Positions 22,590 to 42,770 of a stretch of 64,000 nucleotides of DNA are shown here, in pieces. Position numbers and translations under genes: made by a program. The stretch comes from Megamerina dolium (taxonomy: Eukaryota; Arthropoda; Insecta; Diptera; Megamerinidae): contig OY978525.1 of assembly GCA_963854835.1 (NCBI GenBank), forward strand, positions 74,687,628 to 74,751,627, read 5' to 3'. Position 1 is the stretch's first letter. Each line of letters begins with the position of its first letter. Below the pieces are notes generated by a model, which was not told where the DNA came from, made no database searches, and was given only the letters and a program-made list of their open reading frames with translations.

Positions 22590-22976
22590 TTGCCTACTAT
22601 TCAACACCAGGGGAAATATCCTGTTCAAATCCGTTTAACTACTGGCGTATGCCGACGACATCGATATAATCGCTCACTGTCTACTCTAAACGAAGCATTC
22701 ATAAACATCGGGAAAGCAGTAAGGAATATGGGGCTAACAATAAATGAAACGAAGGTCAAGGCTCTCACATCAGCAATATCAGACTCCACCCTACATAAAG
22801 TTGGACAATATCTCAATGTAGCCACCTACCATTTCAAAATTGTTAAAGAGTTTAACTACCTGGATGTCAACATCAATAAGTCCAATAACTTATTTGTGGA
22901 AACGAAGATATCCTTATACCACACCTTTATAATACCTTTCTTATTATATGGGTGTGAAACCTGGTCGCTTAGTTAG
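22590..22976 (+). pseudogene. RTE-B reverse transcriptase palm/thumb fragment
   Basis: Contains VRNMGLTINETKVKALTSAI, then the YHFKIVKEFNYLDVNINKSN block and the FIIPFLLYGCETWSLS thumb motif, ended by a TAG at 22974. The catalytic YADD equivalent lies in another frame just upstream, at about 22640. The order is that of RTE LINEs. Confidence 0.7.
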
Positions 22977-23192
22977 GCTGACAAACTGCTGGTTTTCGAA
23001 CGAAAATTCTTGTGAAGAATAAAAGGTGCTGTATACGACAACGGTATATACAGGAAACATTACAACCACGAACTGGTGCAGCTATATGGCTTTCCAGGCA
23101 TGCCACAATAAATATTCTTTGCCAAATGCTATAGACAAAGAAAAAAGATACGCTCTAGACTCAGATGGATTAATGGAGTTGACGACGATGCT

Positions 23193-23196
<4 letters not shown>

Positions 23197-23247
<51 letters not shown>

Positions 23248-23288
23248 TATATATATACATATATATACATATATATACATATATATAC

Positions 23289-23349
<61 letters not shown>

Positions 23350-23380
23350 TGTTGTGTGTGTGTGAGAGAGAGAGAGAAAG
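23197..23380. repeat. (TA)n microsatellite with GT and GA tail
   Basis: TA array with ATATATACAT units to about 23345, then TTGTGTGTGTGTGAGAGAGAGAGAG.. to 23380. Confidence 0.92.
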
Positions 23381-23681
23381 TGTTCGCACACAAATGGTTC
23401 TAAAATATAATTTTTAAATAATTAGGTATGCATTAATAAGTAGAATTCCTTAGAAGGATCCATTCAAAAGCGACTAGTTCGGTGATTGCGAGGACTAATG
23501 CCCATTATGAATGTACATATGTATGCATATACATACATTTGTAAGTTTATGCAAGAAGCTGTTGATAGCAGTGCTACTGACCTATTTCATTGAGTAAATA
23601 TGTCGTAACAAGCGTATTTGCATGGCGGACGAAGATATAGTTGCTTTTGCTGCTGTTCTTATAAATCTTGTTTGCTATTGC
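23381..23681. other. 3' flank of the host gene
   Basis: About 300 bp downstream (minus-strand sense) of the host-gene stop. Presumably the 3' UTR, but I see no unambiguous AATAAA in the first 150 bases and no other feature. Confidence 0.4.
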
Positions 23682-32630
<8,949 letters not shown>

Positions 32631-32797
32631 TCAAATTGTTGGCAACTATTGTTTTTCCTGATGCCGTAGCTTGATTTACTTCTTTCGAATTGCAAGACTA
32701 TTAATTATTGATAAAATTTTATTGATTTTATGGACGGATTTCTACAGCACCTTGTTGGTGAACAAGTGCCTACAGAAATATACGCATACCATTTACA

Positions 32798-32826
32798 TTT
32801 ACACACACACACGCACACACACACAA
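32798..32826. repeat. (CA)n microsatellite
   Basis: Mostly ACACAC with one ACGC and one AAAC interruption, just before a LINE fragment. Confidence 0.88.
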
Positions 32827-32835
32827 ACGCAGATG

Positions 32836-33349
32836 AAAGGTGGAACGCTTTTGATATGGCCCCATATTTCGAGGTCACTGGAGGAGAAGAAAACACCGAA
32901 GTATCTGCTGCGGGTCATGCACAGTTATCTGTCGGAGAAACTGCTGCTGTACGATACTGATGAAGGTTCCAAGAGCTACATGGTGACGAACCGAGCGCCG
33001 CAGGTATTGTACTGTGCCTGTTATTATGGAACGTATTATACGGTGGGGTGTTGTGGTTTCCTCTGCCAAAGGAAGCCCAGATTATTGGATGCGCAGATAA
33101 TTGCCAAAGAAATCTCACAGATCTATAGAGTCTGCAACGAGGCTGTGGTAAAGCCCAAGGAGTAGCTATGGATGACGAAACTTTAGCTGGCAACACGAAA
33201 GCGGTGCTTATCTCGAGTAGAAAAAAGCTGGAAACCACTACACTAAACATAGATGGGTACAACGTCACAACACAAGCGAAGCTAAGGCATCTGGGCGTGA
33301 TGATAGATGCGAGATTGCGTTTCAAGGGGTACATTCAAAAGGCATGGTG
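32836..33349 (+). mobile_element. R1-like LINE reverse transcriptase fragment
   Basis: Plus-strand frames read KTPKYLLRVMHSYLSEKLL, the APQ..VL palm motif near 32997, then in another frame an IIGCADN at the place of the catalytic F/YADD. After a stop come NTKAVLISSRKKLET and LRHLGVMIDARLRFKG. The motif spacing fits R1/I-type LINEs. The catalytic motif is altered (CADN), and stops and frameshifts make it dead. It lies upstream of the host-gene start, on the opposite strand. Confidence 0.68.
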
Positions 33350-34002
33350 ACGGTGACACTGGCGAGGATTATTGCTATACACTTCCTCTTAAAATTCCAA
33401 TACAATCTCACACTTTTTTCTTTGAATACAAATACTAATACATATTTCTGGGATATTTTTTATTGCTTTATTTTTCATGTAATGAGAGCGAATGAAACAG
33501 AATGACTTTAATTGACAAAAAAAACAAAATTTTGACACATTAACCCCTGGTTATGTATGAGAGTAAAATTTCTCAAATGCATTTGTGTATTTTTTCTTTT
33601 CGATTACTATTAATTTCATCGTAATTACATTAACTTATAAATCTTTTGTTAATTGTTACTATAACTAAAATGGTCACAAATTTGTTTAAACATTGTCTTG
33701 CTTTTAAAAATTAAAAAATATACATTCAAAATCTTGTGGTCAACCAGAGGGTTAATAATGTCGACAATGAACAAATGTTGAACTGTCAAAAAATTTATAA
33801 TGATTTTACATTGAAGCGATCAAATTGGTAAATTAATAAAAATTGTATAAAATTTTATTTAATGTATTTATATTAAGAGCGAAGAAGCAATCAAGCATAT
33901 TCAAGATATGCTATACAAGTCATAGATATGTTAATTTTGGATACATCCAATAGCTAAAGTAAGTAAATAGTTTACAATTTATTTTGATTTTATTACAGCC
34001 TA
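33350..34002. other. non-coding AT-rich spacer
   Basis: About 650 bp without a coding frame or repeat I recognise. Confidence 0.5.
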
Positions 34003-34160
34003 GACAGACGGAAGCGTTAATCTGGATTAACGGCGCACTTAATCCGTATAAAATACTAATAGCCCTGACAGACGGCAGCCTAATTCCGGATTACCGAGTT
34101 TATTCGAATTAACTCGGGCATTAACTGCAACTAATCCGCATTAAGTCTATCAGTTAATTC
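34003..34160 (+). repeat. diverged ~40-bp direct repeat pair, possible MITE remnant
   Basis: GACAGACGGAAGCGTTAATCTGGATTA near 34006-34034 recurs as GACAGACGGCAGCCTAATTCCGGATTA near 34075-34105, followed by further TTAATCCG-like words. Parts are internally palindromic (TTAATC..GGATTA). This looks like a non-autonomous element end, but no boundary can be fixed. Confidence 0.4.
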
Positions 34161-34699
34161 TCAAAATAAAAGAGGATTACGGCAATTTGCAATGACAACA
34201 CTGCTGAAAATTTTCTATTGTGAATTTTTAAATATTTATGTAATTGTTTTCGTGGAGTATTTCGAAAATTTTACACCTACTTTTTGCAAAATAATAATTT
34301 GAGTAGGTTTTTCTTTAGATATCTGCCTGGTATTTGCTATATTGAGAGATTAGTTTACGATTTGACATAAGTAATTATGATAAGAACGTGATGAACAAGT
34401 AATAATTTCTCAAAATATACAGTTAAGAATTTGACTTGCTATGGCAAACGACGTAAGACAATATTTGCGCACATTTTGAAGTATTTTAAATTGATTAAAA
34501 AGCGATTCGTGTCAAAATATGCCATTTTGTATCTCAAAAATTATCATATTTTGATCAAATAAAAGAACAACAATAAGTTCCACATGTCAAAAATCATAAG
34601 AATAATGTTAGTATTCAATGAAACAAAACTCGTCGAAAAAATATAGCGAAATATACAAAATATTAGGTGCAGTAAAGCGAAATCCACTATTTTGGCATT
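34161..34699. other. non-coding AT-rich spacer
   Basis: About 540 bp with nothing recognisable. Confidence 0.5.
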
Positions 34700-35023
34700 A
34701 AATTGAAGGTTTTATTTATTTAAATGATTCCAAACAGTTTTTTGTGGAATGTTTAGCTCTTGGCCAATAGAAACAGTAACGGTTAGACTCGACGATTTCC
34801 ATTATTTTATCGATATTTTCGACAATTGGCCTTCAGAGCGTGGTGCATCTTTGACATCAAAATTACCGGAACAGAATCGACAAAACCAAAATTGCACGTA
34901 ATTGGCTGTTACAGTATCAGGACCATAAACACCATTCACATTTTCAGCCGTCTGGCTTGCGTTTTCGCCTTTATGGAAGAAAAACTGATATGATGTCCGA
35001 GAAGCACTTGAAGCCAAAACCAA
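34700..35023 (-). pseudogene. mariner-like transposase, N-terminal HTH fragment
   Basis: The minus strand reads YQFFFHKGENASQTAENVNG and YGPDTVTANYVQFWFCRFCS, then GNFDVKDAPRSEGQ and, after a shift, IGQELNIPQKTVWNHLNK. These are the two helix-turn-helix halves of mariner-group transposases, with the usual SGNFDVKDAPRSG linker. The catalytic domain is absent. The 5' part of this fragment belongs to the 512-bp block copied twice into the gypsy element at 36462-46325. Confidence 0.75.
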
Positions 35024-35415
35024 GAATTACCGAAACATTTCACGTATGTGAAACACAAGAAACATGCATACATACCATAAACCTACATACTTTTAGTTTC
35101 TTCCGATCATTAAATAATTTCATTGTCCAGTAGTTCTCCAATTTCCTCTGCAAAGGAAATTGGAGCTGAACGAGAACGAGAATGTTTTGAGCTAGCTTTT
35201 TATGAAGATTTTGGAAACTGATTTGTCAGACTCTGATAGCTCAGATTCCGAATAATTCCTTTTCCTGTTGTAAATATGATTTTGTTATAATTTTTATAAA
35301 AGAAGTGAGCAACTAATGAAATGTGTTTATTGAAAAAAAAAACAAATGTTTTTGTTAAAGAAAACATTTTTTTTCTAGAAATATTTTTTTATTTTCATTC
35401 TTTACTGGCAACTTT
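34904..35415 (+). other. source of the 512-bp block copied into gypsy copy 2
   Basis: This interval recurs inside the gypsy element at 39089-39600 and 41309-41823 in the same orientation. It is identical to the first by eye, and to the second apart from A- and T-run lengths. It includes part of the mariner HTH fragment, 300 bp of unannotated AT-rich sequence and the last 10 bp of the RTE-A fragment. Confidence 0.9.
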
Positions 35416-36372
35416 TCCAGTACTGGGTCATTCCACTGGAGCTTATTTCTGCGTCTTCTGCGTCGTCCACTAGCGGGTTCCAAATATAAGACTTTCACCG
35501 GAGCGTGTTCTTTCATTTGATCGACGTGACAAAACCAGCACAGCCGCTGAACTTCAATGCGCTTTATTTTGTCGGTGTCGGTATACTGCTCATACAGCTC
35601 ATGGTTTTACCTTATTCAATACTCGCTGCCAACGCAAATAGGTCCAAAGATTTCGCGTAGGACTTTTCTCTCGAAAACTCCAAGCATTCTCTCATCTGAG
35701 GTGGAAATTGTCCAAGCTTCGGTGCCATATGTCAGGAAAGGCATGACGAGAGACTTGTAGAGTGTGGTTTTCGTTTTTCGAGAGAGGGCTCGAGTTATAA
35801 ATTCCTTATTTAGCCCAAAATAGCACCGGTTCATGCCGATTATGTGAATGTCATCGGCATACGCCAACAGCATGGCACTTTTGTTGAAGATAATGTCATT
35901 ATGTCGTAGATCAGGAGCTCGTATTATTTTCTCCATAATAAGATAGAAGAAGTCGCACCATAACAAATCACCTTGTCTGAAACCCCATTCGGTATTAAAC
36001 GAAGGGGAAGGTCCTTCCCAATTTCCCCTGAACGACAGGAGTTATACAATGTCTTTCTGCAAAGACGAATGAGCTTTGCTGTCGAAAGCGGTTTTATAAT
36101 CAAGAAATATATGGTGTGTGTCGATCTGTTTTCCTTGGATCTTGTCCAGAATTTAGCACAGTGTGAAAATCTGAAAAATTAGAAGGTCCAATCAGGTTGT
36201 TAAGCATAGACGTCAATCTTTCACACAATACGGTTGATAGAACCTTGTATGCGATGCTAAGAATAGTTATTCCACGGTAGTTGGCGCAACCAACTCCTCC
36301 TCCTCCACCGGGATTTCGGATTATTGACGTCAAGCTTTCTTTGTGTGGGACTTCGTTTGATATCGCAAACGC
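35405..36372 (-). mobile_element. RTE-like LINE fragment (family RTE-A, copy 3), decayed
   Basis: Minus-strand frames give a linker scrap (near 36330-36370, matching 1905-1950), RT blocks (YRGITILSIAYKVLSTVLCE, an AFDSK motif, WGFRQGDLL, then LLAYADDIHIIG with the intact catalytic YADD), [47 protein letters not shown], and a basic C-terminus ending in LQWNDPVLEKLPVK. Internal deletions and stops are present. It lies directly upstream of gypsy copy 2. Confidence 0.8.
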
Positions 36373-36461
36373 ATGCTATTAGGTTAGGAAAACTTATGAA
36401 CATCCATACCGCAATTTTCATAGAAACTTTAATATATTTTGGTTCAATACCTCGTAAATAT

Positions 36462-36898
36462 TGTAACGAGTATCGATAGTTGATTACTCATCACTATTGT
36501 GACTGACACGATTGGCAGCATCGAAACGAATGTCAACAAAAAGAAATAAGCGATAACCAGAACAAGCCAACGAGAAAGGAAGAGAAGAATCTCGATAACG
36601 GAAGATTCTGGGGTGTTGCCAACAGAGTATAAATAGAGCCAGTGTTGAGAAGGAAAATCAATCTAATTCCGAACGTGATTGCGAAAACATTGATACAGAG
36701 GCAAAAGCTGCAAGTACATTTAAGTGTTATAGTAAATAGTTGATTGTAAACAGTGTTGATTGTAAATAGAGATTATTAAATAAATTGTTGCTGTATATAG
36801 TTGTATAAAATAAGTGTTGCAGTTATCATTAACAGAATCCAGTGATCGAACAAGGTAATTCAAATAGAATTAAACGTTCACAGAATAAAAACGTAACA
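36462..36898 (+). repeat. gypsy copy 2, 5' LTR
   Basis: 437 bp, TG..CA. Differs from its 3' LTR at two positions seen by eye (near 36512 and 36709). Confidence 0.94.
36628..36635 (+). promoter_or_regulatory. TATA-like box in gypsy LTR
   Basis: TATAAATA in the U3-like part of the 5' LTR, as in copy 1. Confidence 0.5.
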
Positions 36899-36927
36899 AT
36901 TGGTGTCAGAAGTGGGATTCTGTAAAG

Positions 36928-38289
36928 ATGGTGAAAATTGACCAACTAAAAGTGGACCAGCTTAAAAAGCTGTTGGTAGAGATGAATCTATCGTCATCAG
37001 GTGCAAAGGCGGAACTGCTGGTGAGGCTGAGGCAAGCTATGGAGGCTAAGGGAATTAATGTAGAAGAACATGAGTTCTTCGAGGAAGCCGATATACAAGC
37101 AGTTGTGCACGCTGAGGAAGAGAGCAAAATAGATTCGAGTGGTCAACTCATGGATTTCATGAAAACCATGATGCAACAGCAGAAACAACAGCTACAAGAA
37201 AATGCGTCTCGCCAAGAAAACGCTATGGGAGAGTTCCAGAAAACAATTGACTCCAAGCTTCAAGAACATTCGGCTGAATTGCGTATGGAAATTCAAGAAG
37301 GTTCGGCTCGACAAGAACACGTCATCGAAAATCTACAAAAAGGAATTGAGATTAGATTTCAGGAAATTTCCGGAACCATTAATGAAAAAGTCATGGATCT
37401 GAAGGAACATGTAGATGACTTGGAAGATAAGTTCGAGAAATTACAGCACGATCTCAACCAACTAAAAATAAGTGGAGCAACCACATCAGTGATAAGAGAG
37501 TCAACTACAATTAAACTAAAGCCACCAACATTTGACGGAAGCACGCCATTCAATATCTTTAAGCTTCAATTCGAGACAACAGCTTCGAAGAATCAATGGG
37601 ATGATAGCGACAAGACTGCTGCTTTAATAGTCGCATTAAAAGGTAATGCTTCCGACGTGTTACAGATGATTACAGAGAAAGATCGTGGTAGCTACCAATC
37701 ACTGATGGACACACTCCAGCGGAAATATGGAAATGAATACAAGAGTCAATTACATCGAGTGGAATTGAGATCGCGAGTGCAACGGAGTAATGAGAGTCTT
37801 CAGGAATTCGCTTCCGATATTGAGCGCTTATGTCATCTAGCGTTCTCCGGTAATTCGGAAGAGTTCGTCGAAAAAATAAAAATAGAGGCATTCATAGATG
37901 GCATACGTGATGGAGAGACAAAGCGTGCCCTAGTCATGTCACCCAGGAATACTTATGCCGAAACAGTCAGTAGTGCCTTGACGTTTGAAGCCGCCAGTTT
38001 GATGTGTCGACCAATGCCACGGGTACGCCAATTAGAAACAGAAACAACAGATCTGGTTGAAGCAGTGTGTCAGGCATTCAAATCTGTAGTGCAGCCTGAA
38101 GCAAGAACAACAGGTCGACGCGAAATCAAATTTACTGGTAAGTGCTTTATTTGCGACAAACCAGGACACATGGCGCGTGACTGCCGTCTACGACGAAAGC
38201 GATCAAGATCGAATTCTCCAGGAAGACAAAAGAAGGAGAATAAGGTGAATAGCGATCGCTCCACTAACACAAATCCATCGTTAAACTAA
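36928..38289 (+). CDS. gypsy Gag polyprotein, 453 aa (copy 2)
   Basis: Intact frame from ATG 36928 to TAA 38287-38289. Same layout as Gag of copy 1: SAP-like N-terminus (QLKKLLVEMNLSSSGAKAEL), coiled-coil repeats, Gag core (FDGSTPFNIFKLQF) and the CCHC knuckle CFICDKPGHMARDC. It is 22 residues shorter than the 475-aa Gag, mainly because some heptad-rich repeats are missing in the coiled coil. It ends at GTTAAAC-TAA, the presumed frameshift site. Confidence 0.9.
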   Translation: MVKIDQLKVDQLKKLLVEMNLSSSGAKAELLVRLRQAMEAKGINVEEHEFFEEADIQAVVHAEEESKIDSSGQLMDFMKTMMQQQKQQLQENASRQENAMGEFQKTIDSKLQEHSAELRMEIQEGSARQEHVIENLQKGIEIRFQEISGTINEKVMDLKEHVDDLEDKFEKLQHDLNQLKISGATTSVIRESTTIKLKPPTFDGSTPFNIFKLQFETTASKNQWDDSDKTAALIVALKGNASDVLQMITEKDRGSYQSLMDTLQRKYGNEYKSQLHRVELRSRVQRSNESLQEFASDIERLCHLAFSGNSEEFVEKIKIEAFIDGIRDGETKRALVMSPRNTYAETVSSALTFEAASLMCRPMPRVRQLETETTDLVEAVCQAFKSVVQPEARTTGRREIKFTGKCFICDKPGHMARDCRLRRKRSRSNSPGRQKKENKVNSDRSTNTNPSLN

Positions 38290-38322
38290 ATCGAGTCAGT
38301 TCAGCGGGGCGTGAACTGACTC
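38280..38322 (+). promoter_or_regulatory. putative -1 frameshift signal (copy 2, unit 1)
   Basis: GTTAAAC at 38280-38286, spacer TAAATC, perfect 11-bp stem with GCGGGGCG loop at 38293-38322. Confidence 0.7.
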
Positions 38323-38327
38323 CAACA

Positions 38328-39113
38328 GTGGGTTGCCCCATCATTCACATTTCACAACTACAGCGTGTGCCAAGCAGCTTGACTATTGATGGAAAATTGG
38401 ACAATATGGAATTCATGTTAACCCTGGACACTGGTGCATCACATTCTATAATCAAGAGCGATTTGGTAAAGAGGTTTGAGCCTTTAATGGGAATAAAATT
38501 GCGTACAGCAACGGGTGAGGATGCACAAATTCTGGGCAAGATAAAGAAACGAGTATCTAATGGAAATTGCACATGGGAACATGAATTCATTGTGGCCGAC
38601 ATCATCGATGACGTAATAATTGGTGTTGATTTTATGATTGACAACGGATTTACGTTAGATTTAAATCAACGGATACTACGTTATACAAATGTCGAACTAC
38701 CATTGAACATCGGTTACAAGCGTAGTGGGAACATCAAACGAGTACTGGCATGTCAACGCCAAGAGGTTCCAGCAAAATCAGAAGCGGTGATATGGGCACA
38801 GATGAATGTGGATGATGGGACAGGCAAGTTGTGGCTGGTGGAAGCAGATAAAGAAATAACGAATAAAAACATCATACTTGGTAGGACGTTAGTAGAACCT
38901 AAAGAAAATGGAATAGTACCGGTGCGAATTTTAAATCCAACTAATACATCTACAGTTGTAAAGAAAGGAATGGTGATTGGTCATTGCCAGGAAGTTACTG
39001 CCGTAGTAGACTGGGAAAAGGGTTCGTCGATAAAAAGTGGAAGATCAGGAACTGGCAAGGCGGAAATAAAAGCACAGATGGAGGAATGGGCTGTTACAGT
39101 ATCAGGACCATAA
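38328..39113 (+). pseudogene. gypsy Pol N-terminus (protease), unit 1, cut off
   Basis: Same protein as the start of Pol in copy 1, including LDTGASHS (protease catalytic motif). It reads into the foreign 512-bp block at 39091 and ends seven codons later (AVTVSGP-stop). RT, RNase H and integrase are lacking in this unit. Confidence 0.88.
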
Positions 39114-39600
39114 ACACCATTCACATTTTCAGCCGTCTGGCTTGCGTTTTCGCCTTTATGGAAGAAAAACTGATATGATGTCCGAGAAGCACTTGAAGCC
39201 AAAACCAAGAATTACCGAAACATTTCACGTATGTGAAACACAAGAAACATGCATACATACCATAAACCTACATACTTTTAGTTTCTTCCGATCATTAAAT
39301 AATTTCATTGTCCAGTAGTTCTCCAATTTCCTCTGCAAAGGAAATTGGAGCTGAACGAGAACGAGAATGTTTTGAGCTAGCTTTTTATGAAGATTTTGGA
39401 AACTGATTTGTCAGACTCTGATAGCTCAGATTCCGAATAATTCCTTTTCCTGTTGTAAATATGATTTTGTTATAATTTTTATAAAAGAAGTGAGCAACTA
39501 ATGAAATGTGTTTATTGAAAAAAAAAACAAATGTTTTTGTTAAAGAAAACATTTTTTTTCTAGAAATATTTTTTTATTTTCATTCTTTACTGGCAACTTT
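39089..39600 (+). other. first internal copy of flank block 34904-35415
   Basis: 512 bp, no difference from the source seen by eye. It joins pol at a shared GGC and gag at a shared TT. Confidence 0.9.
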
Positions 39601-39612
39601 AATGAAAAAGTC

Positions 39613-40509
39613 ATGGATCTGAAGGAACATGTAGATGACTTGGAAGATAAGTTCGAGAAATTACAGCACGATCTCAACCAACTAAAAATAAGTGGAGCAA
39701 CCACATCAGTGATAAGAGAGTCAACTACAATTAAACTAAAGCCACCAACATTTGACGGAAGCACGCCATTCAATATCTTTAAGCTTCAATTCGAGACAAC
39801 AGCTTCGAAGAATCAATGGGATGATAGCGACAAGACTGCTGCTTTAATAGTCGCATTAAAAGGTAATGCTTCCGACGTGTTACAGATGATTCCAGAGAAA
39901 GATCGTGGTAGCTACCAATCACTGATGGATACACTCCAGCGGAAATATGGAAATGAATACAAGAGTCAATTACATCGAGTGGAATTGAGATCGCGAGTGC
40001 AACGGAGTAATGAGAGTCTTCAGGAATTCGCTTCCGATATTGAGCGCTTATGTCATCTAGCGTTCTCCGGTAATTCGGAAGAGTTCGTCGAAAAAATAAA
40101 AATAGAGGCATTCATAGATGGCATACGTGATGGAGAGACAAAGCGTGCCCTAGTCATGTCACCCAGGAATACTTATGCCGAAACAGTCAGTAGTGCCTTG
40201 ACGTTTGAAGCCGCCAGTTTGATGTGTCGACCAATGCCACGGGTACGCCAATTAGAAACAGAAACAACAGATCTGGTTGAAGCAGTGTGTCAGGCATTCA
40301 AATCTGTAGTGCAGCCTGAAGCAAGAACAACAGGTCGACGCGAAATCAAATTTACTGGTAAGTGCTTTATTTGCGACAAACCAGGACACATGGCGCGTGA
40401 CTGCCGTCTACGACGAAAGCGATCAAGATCGAATTCTCCAGGAAGACAAAAGAAGGAGAATAAGGTGGATAGCGATCGCTCCACTATCACAAATCCATCG
40501 TTAAACTAA
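39613..40509 (+). pseudogene. gypsy Gag C-terminal part, unit 2
   Basis: Gag core and CCHC knuckle without the SAP and coiled-coil parts. The frame is open upstream into the foreign block for a few codons. The first Met inside gag is MDLKEHVDDLEDK. No lesion up to the TAA at 40507-40509. Confidence 0.85.
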
Positions 40510-40542
40510 ATCGAGTCAGTTCAGCGGGGCGTGAACTGACTC
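40500..40542 (+). promoter_or_regulatory. putative -1 frameshift signal (copy 2, unit 2)
   Basis: GTTAAAC 40500-40506, spacer, stem-loop 40513-40542, as in unit 1. Confidence 0.65.
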
Positions 40543-40547
40543 CAACA

Positions 40548-41333
40548 GTGGGTTGCCCCATCATTCACATTTCACAACTACAGCGTGTGCCAAGCAGCTT
40601 GACTATTGATGGAAAATTGGACAATATGGAATTCATGTTAACCCTGGACACTGGTGCATCACATTCTATAATCAAGAGCGATTTGGTAAAGAGGTTTGAG
40701 CCTTTAATGGGAATAAAATTGCGTACAGCAACGGGTGAGGATGCACAAATTCTGGGCAAGATAAAGAAACGAGTATCTATTGGAAATTGCACATGGGAAC
40801 ATGAATTCATTGTGGCCGACATCATCGATGACGTAATAATTGGTGTTGATTTTATGATTGACAACGGATTTACGTTAGATTTAAATCAACGGATACTACG
40901 TTATGCAAATGTCGAACTACCATTGAACATCGGTTACAAGCGTAGTGGGAACATCAAACGAGTACTGGCATGTCAACGCCAAGAGGTTCCAGCAAAATCA
41001 GAAGCGGTGATATGGGCACAGATGAATGTGGATGATGGGACAGGCAAGTTGTGGCTGGTGGAAGCAGATAAAGAAATAACGAATAAAAACATCATACTTG
41101 GTAGGACGTTAGTAGAACCTAAAGAAAATGGAATAGTACCGGTGCGAATTTTAAATCCAACTAATACATCTACAGTTGTAAAGAAAGGAATGGTGATTGG
41201 TCATTGCCAGGAAGTTACTGCCGTAGTAGACTGGGAAAAGGGTTCGTCGATAAAAAGTGGAAGATCAGGAACTGGCAAGGCGGAAATAAAAGCACAGATG
41301 GAGGAATGGGCTGTTACAGTATCAGGACCATAA
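40548..41333 (+). pseudogene. gypsy Pol N-terminus (protease), unit 2, cut off
   Basis: As in unit 1: LDTGASHS protease region, ending seven codons into the flank-derived block. Confidence 0.87.
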
Positions 41334-41823
41334 ACACCATTCACATTTTCAGCCGTCTGGCTTGCGTTTTCGCCTTTATGGAAGAAAAACTGATATGATG
41401 TCCGAGAAGCACTTGAAGCCAAAACCAAGAATTACCGAAACATTTCACGTATGTGAAACACAAGAAACATGCATACATACCATAAACCTACATACTTTTA
41501 GTTTCTTCCGATCATTAAATAATTTCATTGTCCAGTAGTTCTCCAATTTCCTCTGCAAAGGAAATTGGAGCTGAACGAGAACGAGAATGTTTTGAGCTAG
41601 CTTTTTATGAAGATTTTGGAAACTGATTTGTCAGACTCTGATAGCTCAGATTCCGAATAATTCCTTTTCCTGTTGTAAATATGATTTTGTTATAATTTTT
41701 ATAAAAGAAGTGAGCAACTAATGAAATGTGTTTATTGAAAAAAAAAAACAAATGTTTTTGTTAAAGAAAACATTTTTTTTTTCTAGAAATATTTTTTTAT
41801 TTTCATTCTTTACTGGCAACTTT
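41309..41823 (+). other. second internal copy of flank block
   Basis: 515 bp. It differs from the source only by longer A and T runs. Confidence 0.88.
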
Positions 41824-42732
41824 AATGAAAAAGTCATGGATCTGAAGGAACATGTAGATGACTTGGAAGATAAGTTCGAGAAATTACAGCACGATCTCAA
41901 CCAACTAAAAATAAGTGGAGCAACCACATCAGTGATAAGAGAGTCAACTACAATTAAACTAAAGCCACCAACATTTGACGGAAGCACGCCATTCAATATC
42001 TTTAAGCTTCAATTCGAGACAACAGCTTCGAAGAATCAATGGGATGATAGCGACAAGACTGCTGCTTTAATAGTCGCATTAAAAGGTAATGCTTCCGACG
42101 TGTTACAGATGATTCCAGAGAAAGATCGTGGTAGCTACCAATCACTGATGGATACACTCCAGCGGAAATATGGAAATGAATACAAGAGTCAATTACATCG
42201 AGTGGAATTGAGATCGCGAGTGCAACGGAGTAATGAGAGTCTTCAGGAATTCGCTTCCGATATTGAGCGCTTATGTCATCTAGCGTTCTCCGGTAATTCG
42301 GAAGAGTTCGTCGAAAAAATAAAAATAGAGGCATTCATAGATGGCATACGTGATGGAGAGACAAAGCGTGCCCTAGTCATGTCACCCAGGAATACTTATG
42401 CCGAAACAGTCAGTAGTGCCTTGACGTTTGAAGCCGCCAGTTTGATGTGTCGACCAATGCCACGGGTACGCCAATTAGAAACAGAAACAACAGATCTGGT
42501 TGAAGCAGTGTGTCAGGCATTCAAATCTGTAGTGCAGCCTGAAGCAAGAACAACAGGTCGACGCGAAATCAAATTTACTGGTAAGTGCTTTATTTGCGAC
42601 AAACCAGGACACATGGCGCGTGACTGCCGTCTACGACGAAAGCGATCAAGATCGAATTCTCCAGGAAGACAAAAGAAGGAGAATAAGGTGGATAGCGATC
42701 GCTCCACTAACACAAATCCATCGTTAAACTAA
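41824..42732 (+). pseudogene. gypsy Gag C-terminal part, unit 3
   Basis: Gag core plus CCHC knuckle, intact from the junction to TAA 42730-42732. The frame is open about 30 codons upstream into the flank block, which creates a chimeric reading frame with a poly-Phe/Lys-rich leader. No role is implied. Confidence 0.85.
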
Positions 42733-42765
42733 ATCGAGTCAGTTCAGCGGGGCGTGAACTGACTC
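42723..42765 (+). promoter_or_regulatory. putative -1 frameshift signal (copy 2, unit 3)
   Basis: GTTAAAC 42723-42729, spacer, stem-loop 42736-42765. This unit is the one followed by RT, RNase H and integrase. Confidence 0.65.
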
Positions 42766-42770
42766 CAACA

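Larger units (their letters stand above)
21885..23196 (+). mobile_element. RTE-like LINE (family RTE-B), linker and RT, decayed
   Basis: The plus strand reads TWFDEEYRKATNEKTNARK near 21925, then the RT start (FESAIKALKNNIFFDLDEIP, ELFKHMGKEALHVMYRLM, VCPIHKKGD). Further on come AYADDIDIIAHC-like sequence near 22640, the LTINETKVKAL and HFKIVKEFNYLDVNINKSN blocks, and a C-terminal [15 protein letters not shown]. Stops and frameshifts are frequent. It ends in a TA array that may be its 3' tail. It is diverged from family RTE-A at 18613-19166. Confidence 0.68.
37381..39600 (+). repeat. tandem unit 1 (gag-pol plus flank-derived block)
   Basis: 2,220 bp. It starts at AATGAAAAAGTCATGG in gag and ends at GGCAACTTT of the flank-derived block. 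Units 2 and 3 share variants absent from unit 1 (for example C at 39892 versus A at 37672, and T at 40780 versus A at 38560), so unit 3 probably arose from unit 2. Confidence 0.92.
39601..41823 (+). repeat. tandem unit 2
   Basis: 2,223 bp, same composition as unit 1. The 3-bp length difference lies in A and T runs near 41740-41790. Confidence 0.92.

Noticed and set aside
41728..41823. New N-terminus for Gag made from the flank block
   Set aside because: The frame is open by chance in A/T-run sequence and has no upstream ATG of its own; I treat it as an accident of the duplication.
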